Shown here one piece after another: positions 58,960 through 64,000 of a stretch of DNA of 64,000 nt. The translations under genes were made by a program, and so were the position numbers. Source of the DNA: Streptomyces sp. P9-A4 (lineage in GTDB: Bacteria > Actinomycetota > Actinomycetes > Streptomycetales > Streptomycetaceae); assembly GCF_036634195.1 (NCBI RefSeq), contig NZ_JAZIFY010000002.1, positions 1-64,000 on the forward strand. Direction: 5' to 3'. The notes under the pieces are model-generated. The model ran no database searches. It had not been told where the DNA came from and saw nothing but the letters and a program-made list of their open reading frames with translations. Position 1 is the first letter of the stretch. Every line of letters starts with the position of its first letter.

Positions 58960-61047
58960 TCACGTCAGGCAGTCCGCGACCAGTTCGGCGAAGGCTTCCG
59001 GTGCGAGCACCTCCACTCCGAGTTCGGCGGCCTTGACCGCCTTCGAGCTGGGCTTGCCGTTCGCGGACGGGGCGGCGACGAGGATGGACGTCTTGGCGTT
59101 GACGCTGCTTCCCGCTCGCCCGCCGGCCTTCTCGATCAGGGCGTTCATCTCGGAGCGGCCGAACCCCTCCAGCGGTCCGGCCATCTTGCCGGTGACCACG
59201 ACGACCTTGCCCTCCAGCGGTCCGCCGCCCTGGCCGGCCGACGGGTCCTCGGGCTCGGTCATGTTGACCCCCGCCGCGATCAGCTTGTCGATGACGGGGG
59301 CCAGCGCGGCCACCTGCTCGACGATGACCGGGGCCTTCTCCGGGCCGATGCCCTCCACGTCCTGCATCTCCGCCGCGTCGGCCCGGCGTATCGCGTCCAT
59401 GGTGCGGAAGTGACGGGCGATACGGCGGGACATGCTGCGGCCCGTGCCCAGGACGCCCAGGGCACAGAAGACCCGGTTGAGGGGGCGGGTCCTGGCGGTC
59501 TCGATCTGCTCGGCGAGCTTCGCGGCCCGCTTGGCGCTGCCGGAGGCGGCGGTGAGCTGGTCGACGGTCAGGGTGAAGAGATCCGCGATGTCCGTGACGT
59601 CACAGGAGCCGACCAGGGCGGCCACGTACGTCCTGCCGAGGCCGTCGATGTCGAGCATCTCGCGCCCGGCGGCGTACTCGATCAACGCCGGGAGGGCGCA
59701 GGCGGTGCCCTTGGCGCAGCGCCACCGTTCCTGGCGCTTGTCGATCGCGCCGTCGCAGTGGGGGCAGGTCTCCGGCAGCGGCACCTCGCGCGCTCCGGCG
59801 GGGCGGAGCGCGACCACGGCGGCCTGGACGCGCGGGATGATGTCACCGGCCTTGTAGACGGTGACGGTGTCGCCGAGGTGGAGGTCGCGCCGGCGGATGT
59901 CGGCGGGGTTGTGCAGGGTGGCCCGGGTCACGGTGGAGCCGTCGATCTCGACGGGGGCGAGGATCGCGGTCGGTGCCAGGACCCCGGTGCGCCCGACCTC
60001 CCACACGACATCCTCCAGGACGGTCTGCCGCTCGACCGCGGGCAGTTTGACCGCGATGGCCCAGTAGGGGAACCGCGTACCTGTGCCGGCCGCCGTCTGC
60101 TCGGCGGTGTCGTTCAGTTTGACGACCACGCCGTCGATGCCGACCGGCAGCTCCGCGCGCGTGGCGGCGATCGCGTCGATCCTCCGCTGGGCCTCGGCGA
60201 GGTCGGGGACGACGGCGAGGCCCGCGGGGGAGGCCGCCGTCGTGCACACGCCGGCGGTGGCCACCGCGGACAGCGTCTCGGCGTGCGTCGCCGCCGCGTC
60301 CTCGGGCGGGAAGGGTGTCCCGTCCAGTTCGACCGCGCCGTAGGCCCAGAAGGTCATGCGGAGCCGGTACGGGCGGTCCTTCGCCCTCAGGGTGCCCGCG
60401 GTGCCGTTGCGGGGGTTGGCGAAGACCTGCGCGCCGTGGGCGGTGCGGACCTCGTTCGCCGTCTCGAACTGCTCCTGGGTGAAGGCGACCTCGCCCCTGA
60501 CCTCGACGGTGACCTCCTGCTCGAGCTGTTCGGGGAGGCCGTCGATCTGGCCGATGACATGGCTGACGTCCTCGCCGTGGCTGCCGTCCCCCCGGGTGAT
60601 GACCTGGACGAGGCGTCCGGCGCGGTACCGGGCGGCCACGGCCGCGCCGTCGATCTTGGGCTCGACGGTGAAGCCGCCGGCAGGAGCACGGCCCAGCCGG
60701 CGCTGGACGGAGGCGCCCCAGGCCACCAGCCCTTCGGCGTCGAAGACGTTGTCCAGGCTCAGCAGCCGGGTGGTGTGCGCGATGTCGCCGGCCGGGGCGG
60801 CGCCGTCGGCGACAAGCCCGGTGGGAGAGTCCGTGGCGACCTCGTCGGGGTTCTCGCGCTCCCAGGCCAGCACGGCCAGCCGAAGCCGGTCGTACGCGGT
60901 GTCGTCCATGACGCTGTCACCGTCGTCGTAGTACTGCCGCGAGGCTTCGCGCAGGCTTCGGAGCGCGGCCTCGTACTCGTCACGGTCGGTCAGCACGGGC
61001 AGGTCGGGCAGGCCGGACATCGCCTCAGCGGCGGGAGAAGTCGTCAT
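58960..61047 (-). CDS. ligA: NAD+-dependent DNA ligase (LigA paralogue)
   Basis: This 695-aa ligase has an Ia region (EYEAALRSLREASRQYYDDG), SLDNVFDAEGLVAWG and the adenylation motif FTVEPKIDGAAVAARY with the active-site Lys. Next come TRGDGSHGEDVSH, an OB fold (GDTVTVYKAGDIIPRVQAAV), a zinc finger (CPHCDG...WRCAKGTACALP), HhH repeats and a C-terminal BRCT domain (GKVVVVTGKMAGPLEGFGRS). EPKIDGAAVA differs from the house-keeping EPKLDGLA. With the C-terminal divergence this suggests the second ligase seen in many Streptomyces rather than the essential one. ATG 61047 is used. Confidence 0.93.
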   Translation of the reverse strand: MTTSPAAEAMSGLPDLPVLTDRDEYEAALRSLREASRQYYDDGDSVMDDTAYDRLRLAVLAWERENPDEVATDSPTGLVADGAAPAGDIAHTTRLLSLDNVFDAEGLVAWGASVQRRLGRAPAGGFTVEPKIDGAAVAARYRAGRLVQVITRGDGSHGEDVSHVIGQIDGLPEQLEQEVTVEVRGEVAFTQEQFETANEVRTAHGAQVFANPRNGTAGTLRAKDRPYRLRMTFWAYGAVELDGTPFPPEDAAATHAETLSAVATAGVCTTAASPAGLAVVPDLAEAQRRIDAIAATRAELPVGIDGVVVKLNDTAEQTAAGTGTRFPYWAIAVKLPAVERQTVLEDVVWEVGRTGVLAPTAILAPVEIDGSTVTRATLHNPADIRRRDLHLGDTVTVYKAGDIIPRVQAAVVALRPAGAREVPLPETCPHCDGAIDKRQERWRCAKGTACALPALIEYAAGREMLDIDGLGRTYVAALVGSCDVTDIADLFTLTVDQLTAASGSAKRAAKLAEQIETARTRPLNRVFCALGVLGTGRSMSRRIARHFRTMDAIRRADAAEMQDVEGIGPEKAPVIVEQVAALAPVIDKLIAAGVNMTEPEDPSAGQGGGPLEGKVVVVTGKMAGPLEGFGRSEMNALIEKAGGRAGSSVNAKTSILVAAPSANGKPSSKAVKAAELGVEVLAPEAFAELVADCLT

Positions 61048-61302
61048 GGAGAGATCTTCTCGTGGGGGTCTGACATCGGTGCCCGGAGCGGGTTCGGCGG
61101 CCCTGGCCCCGGCGGTCCGCATGCCACTCGCCACCTCCCGATCCCCCACTCGCGGACGTCGTGTGCGGGCGGTTGCCCCGGCGTCGTCGGAACGACGAAC
61201 GGCGGTCGGCTCGGCGTGGTTGACGCGCGTCGACCGGGGCGTCAATCTCGGGGGGACTCTCATCCCTGGGTCATCTCGGATCCGTAAGGCCATGGAGGAT
61301 CG

Positions 61303-62055
61303 ATGTTCCGACGCTCCCCGAGTTTTCCGCCCCTGCGCCTACTGCTCTCGATTGTCATGATCATGACTGCATCCTTGACCGGGGTGATGGCGACCGCCGG
61401 CGCCGCCCAGGCCGACGGCTGCTACACGTGGTCGCGCACCCTCTCCCAAGGCACTTCCGGCGCCGACGTCACAGCCCTGCAGGTCCGGGTGGCCGGATAC
61501 CCCGGCTACGGCGGGGTGCTCGCCATCGACGGCGACTACGGACCGGGCACGGCAGCCGCCGTCAAGCGCTTCCAGAGCGCCTACGGACTCGCCGCCGACG
61601 GCGTCGCCGGACCCGCGACGTTCAGCAAGATCTACGCGCTCCAGGACGACGACTGCACCCCGATCCACTTCACCTACGCCGAACTCAACACCTGCAACAC
61701 CACCTGGGCCGGAGGAGCGGTGAGCGCGGCGACCGCCAAGTCGAACGCCCTGCGCACCATGTGGAAGCTGGAGGCCCTGCGGCACGCCCTCGGCGACCAG
61801 AGCATCCGCGTCACCAGCGGCTTCCGCAGCCAGGCCTGCAACGCCGCCGTCGGCGGTGCCTCGTCGAGCCGCCACCTCTACGGAGACGCGGCCGACCTCG
61901 GCTCCGGACCGCACTCACTGTGCCTCCTCGCACAGCAGGCCCGCAACCACGGCTTCAACGGAATCCTCGGCCCGGGCTATCCGGGGCACAGCGATCACAC
62001 CCACGTCGACCACCGGGACGGCCGCTTCTGGTCCGCTTCCAGCTGCGGCATCTGA
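61303..62055 (+). CDS. Secreted zinc D-Ala-D-Ala carboxypeptidase (M15) with peptidoglycan-binding domain
   Basis: This 250-aa protein has a signal peptide (LRLLLSIVMIMTASLTGVMA...AQA). A PG_binding_1 domain follows (GADVTALQVRVAGYPGYGGV, YGPGTAAAVKRFQSAYGLAA), then the M15 domain with zinc ligands in SSRHLYGDAADLGS and the HTHVDHRDG ending, and an Arg in RVTSGFRSQACN. It is close in design to the Streptomyces albus G carboxypeptidase. It trims stem peptides or binds vancomycin-type targets outside the cell. Confidence 0.93.
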   Translation: MFRRSPSFPPLRLLLSIVMIMTASLTGVMATAGAAQADGCYTWSRTLSQGTSGADVTALQVRVAGYPGYGGVLAIDGDYGPGTAAAVKRFQSAYGLAADGVAGPATFSKIYALQDDDCTPIHFTYAELNTCNTTWAGGAVSAATAKSNALRTMWKLEALRHALGDQSIRVTSGFRSQACNAAVGGASSSRHLYGDAADLGSGPHSLCLLAQQARNHGFNGILGPGYPGHSDHTHVDHRDGRFWSASSCGI

Positions 62056-62189
62056 CGCGTACTCACCCGCCCCTCGTACGCCCCTCGTACGCCCCTGAAT
62101 CTCCCCTGATTCGTCCCTGCCTCATCCCTGGCTCATCCCTGGGCCGGTCCCCGACCATCCCTGATCCCGCGTCTCCCGCCGCGCCTCCG

Positions 62190-62225
62190 CCCACCCCTCC
62201 CCCGCCTGGCGGGGGAGGGGGTGGG
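62190..62225. terminator. GC-rich hairpin terminator
   Basis: CCCACCCCTCCCCCGC (62190-62205) pairs with the arm at 62209-62225 over a 3-nt loop with a single bulged G. It lies 135 nt after the carboxypeptidase stop. The stretch before it (62060-62160) holds degenerate repeats of the CTCATCCCTGG / CTCGTACGCCC type. Confidence 0.75.
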
Positions 62226-62380
62226 CCCGCGTCACGAGGGGAGTCCGCCGTCTTCTCCGGCACCCGGGCGGGCGTTGTCAGTGGCTCTGGATAGTGTCCC
62301 GGCATACCGCAGTTCAGGGGCGTCGTCCCCATGGTTCGAGCTGCGCGGATTCTGACCGGACAGGCGGAGGGGCACGGCTC

Positions 62381-63238
62381 ATGGCGTGGCTTGCAGCGGG
62401 TGAGGGATACGAGATCACCCTTGATGACGGACGGGTGGTCGCCCGGCGTTCCGGGGGGCGGCAGTTGAAGAGCCTCCCGAAGGCCTTGCGCGACCATCCG
62501 GAGACCGACCGGCTGCGGCAGCTCGGCGAATGGCTGGACCGGCACGCGGCCGCGTGCGTGGCGCAGGTCGACACCTGGATGGTGTCCTCGCTGCCGGTGC
62601 CGACCGAGCTGATCGCCCGGGTGTGGCCGGACGAGGCGTGGCAGTCCGCCCTCCGTGACATGGCCGTGGTCGGCGACGACCCGGACGAGGTCGGCTTCCT
62701 CCGCGACGTCACCGCGGACGGTGAGCTGAAGACGGTGGACCTCGACGGCGAGACCGTACGGCTCTCCCCGCGCACGGTGACCCTCCCCCATCCCGTGCGT
62801 CTGCCCGACCTGGACGACGTCCGGGACTTCGCGGCCGAACTGGGCATCACCCAGCGGGTGGAGCAGATCCACCGCGCCACCTGGGCGAGGCCCACCGCCG
62901 GGCACGCGGAGACGGCGACGGAGGTACGGGACTACGCGGGAGGGAAGTTCGCCTCGCGCTTCGGGCTCGCGGCGCGGGCCACCGGGCTCGGCTACCGCGT
63001 GTCCGGCGGCTACGCCACGTGCAAGGTGCGCGACGGGGGCCGCGGCACGGAGGCGTCCGTCTGGATCGGCGAACCGTACTGGGAAGGGGAGTCGGAGACC
63101 GGCGCCCTGAGCTGGCACGACGAGGAAGGCCGCGCGGTGCGGCTGAGCGAGGTCGGGCCGGTGGCCTGGTCCGAGGGGATGCGCATGGCCGCGGCGCTGT
63201 ACGCCGGCCGCACGATCGAAGAGGGTGAGAACGCGTGA
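62381..63238 (+). CDS. DUF4132-family protein
   Basis: This 285-aa soluble protein reads RRSGGRQLKSLPKALRDHPE, TDRLRQLGEWLDRHAAACVA, LIARVWPDEAWQSALRDMAV, FAAELGITQRVEQIHRATWA and WSEGMRMAAALYAGRTIEEG. The order RQL.SVPK..K / L / Y / W.L.PQ.R.Q.FR-like is that of DUF4132 C-terminal domains, often found with WGR/MoxR operons. ATG 62381 follows GGAGGGG by 8 nt. Its stop overlaps the next gene (GTGA). Confidence 0.75.
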   Translation: MAWLAAGEGYEITLDDGRVVARRSGGRQLKSLPKALRDHPETDRLRQLGEWLDRHAAACVAQVDTWMVSSLPVPTELIARVWPDEAWQSALRDMAVVGDDPDEVGFLRDVTADGELKTVDLDGETVRLSPRTVTLPHPVRLPDLDDVRDFAAELGITQRVEQIHRATWARPTAGHAETATEVRDYAGGKFASRFGLAARATGLGYRVSGGYATCKVRDGGRGTEASVWIGEPYWEGESETGALSWHDEEGRAVRLSEVGPVAWSEGMRMAAALYAGRTIEEGENA

Positions 63239-64000
63239 CCGGCACGACCGTTTCCGTCAACACGGAGCTGCTGAAGGCCGGAGCCGTGCTCCCGGCCGAC
63301 ACCGAAGGGGCGGGCGAGGCGGCTGTCGAGCTGACCGCGCGGACCTACCGCCACGCGGTGCTCGGGGAGGAGCGGGTCGTCGTCCGGCTCGCCGCCGCCG
63401 AACTCGGCCCCGCCGAGGACCTCGCCACGGGTTTCCTCGGACTCGAACCGCACGGGAACCCGGTCGTGGTGGGCCTCGGCCAGCGCCAGGAACTGGGCTT
63501 CCCGGAGTGGGTACTCGTCCACCACCCGGCGGACGGACACCACGCGCTGGCGGTCGTGCCGGAGCTGGACCGGCTGGCCCGGCAGGCGAAGACCAAGCCG
63601 AAGGCCGCCCTCGACGCCTGCCACGAGCTGGCCGGACGCCTCGCCTCCGCCGTCCCGCACTTCCTGCCCGTCTTCTACGAGCAGAGCGCCCGGGTCTTCC
63701 TCGGCGTCGAGAACACGACGTACGCGGGCCAGTTGTTCGGGCGCGCCCGCACCAGCGAGGCGCAGCACGGTCTGTCGGTCGACGAGGACCGGCTCGACGC
63801 CGTGTTCCTCGAGTTCGCCCTGGCCGGCGCGCTGCCGGTGAAGGTCCTCACGAGCTACGGCAAGGAGCTGTCCGCCCGGCTGTCGCCCGCCGAGGCCTAC
63901 GCGCGCTTCCGGCGGCTGTGCGTGCGCCGGACCGCCGGCGGACTCGCACCGTCCGCCCAGGCCGCCGTGGAGCTGCGGCGGCTGGCCCGCGCCGCGGGTC
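63235..64000 (+). CDS. Partial protein coupled to the DUF4132 gene (runs off the window)
   Basis: At least 255 aa: GTTVSVNTELLKAGAVLPAD, LTARTYRHAVLGEERVVVRL, DDxx-like ELGFPEWVLVHHPADGHHAL and LASAVPHFLPVFYEQSARVF. GTG 63235 overlaps the DUF4132 stop. It is a large cytoplasmic protein of the same operon. The family is not certain; it may be a DUF4132 N-terminal partner. Confidence 0.7.
   Translation, partial: MTGTTVSVNTELLKAGAVLPADTEGAGEAAVELTARTYRHAVLGEERVVVRLAAAELGPAEDLATGFLGLEPHGNPVVVGLGQRQELGFPEWVLVHHPADGHHALAVVPELDRLARQAKTKPKAALDACHELAGRLASAVPHFLPVFYEQSARVFLGVENTTYAGQLFGRARTSEAQHGLSVDEDRLDAVFLEFALAGALPVKVLTSYGKELSARLSPAEAYARFRRLCVRRTAGGLAPSAQAAVELRRLARAAG

Overview
The window looks like a piece of a Streptomyces (or very close actinomycete) chromosome arm. 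The DNA is high-GC and genes often start with GTG. Neighbouring genes are commonly fused by 4-bp ATGA/GTGA stop-start overlaps. The family content is typical of the genus: a DUF6415-type protein, an XRE+TPR regulator, SGNH esterases with lectin domains, a PGRP amidase, DUF4132, an M15 carboxypeptidase and a second NAD+-dependent DNA ligase.

Layout. (1) About 0.1-7.5 kb is an accessory patchwork: a barstar-like inhibitor, a three-gene tyrosine recombinase module (integrase, XRE protein, zinc-ribbon recombinase), an IstB remnant, a truncated SMC-like ATPase, a complete IS5-family element (5668-6541, TTA target duplication) and an orphan polymorphic-toxin tip with a probable immunity gene. (2) About 7.5-14.6 kb is a compact divergent gene cluster. 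The minus-strand operon encodes a DUF6415 protein (frameshifted), a possible small peptide, a JmjC-type oxygenase, an aldo/keto reductase, an APH-fold kinase and a Nudix hydrolase. The plus strand encodes an XRE+TPR regulator, a RibD-type reductase and a RibD/CMP-type deaminase. It reads as an uncharacterised small-molecule pathway. (3) About 15.2-20.6 kb carries a 1578-aa RHS polymorphic toxin with an RGH nuclease tip, followed by a SUKH immunity protein fused to an Lsr2-like DNA-binding tail. (4) About 21.8-27.7 kb is a mobile-element backbone: a replication-relaxation family protein, an iteron/palindrome array that may be an origin or centromere, and a MobF-type relaxase (frameshifted). (5) About 27.8-33.7 kb holds a Nudix gene behind a long hairpin, a shredded RelE/ParE-like gene, and a secreted small protein with a LolD/FtsX-type ABC transporter.

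(6) About 33.7-41 kb contains an SPFH-kinase fusion whose catalytic Asp is Gly, flanked by a duplicated segment. It also contains an ABC exporter coupled to a 62-aa membrane peptide and a Nudix enzyme, followed by a broken GNAT gene. (7) About 41.6-64 kb is mostly secreted and envelope functions on both strands: SGNH esterases, amidase, MmpS-like protein, L,D-transpeptidase, an HTH/peptidoglycan-binding membrane protein and an M15 peptidase. DNA maintenance and metabolism genes lie between them (AlkD-like protein, LigA paralogue, acyl-CoA dehydrogenase, EEP hydrolase), and the DUF4132 operon runs off the right edge.

A recurring feature is single-base frameshifts, often in short G or C runs, that split otherwise well-conserved genes. 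Some genes also carry larger deletions and are true relics. The window therefore mixes real gene decay with possible indel errors in the sequence, and both are marked in the entries. All family names come from recognising motifs by eye; no database search was run.
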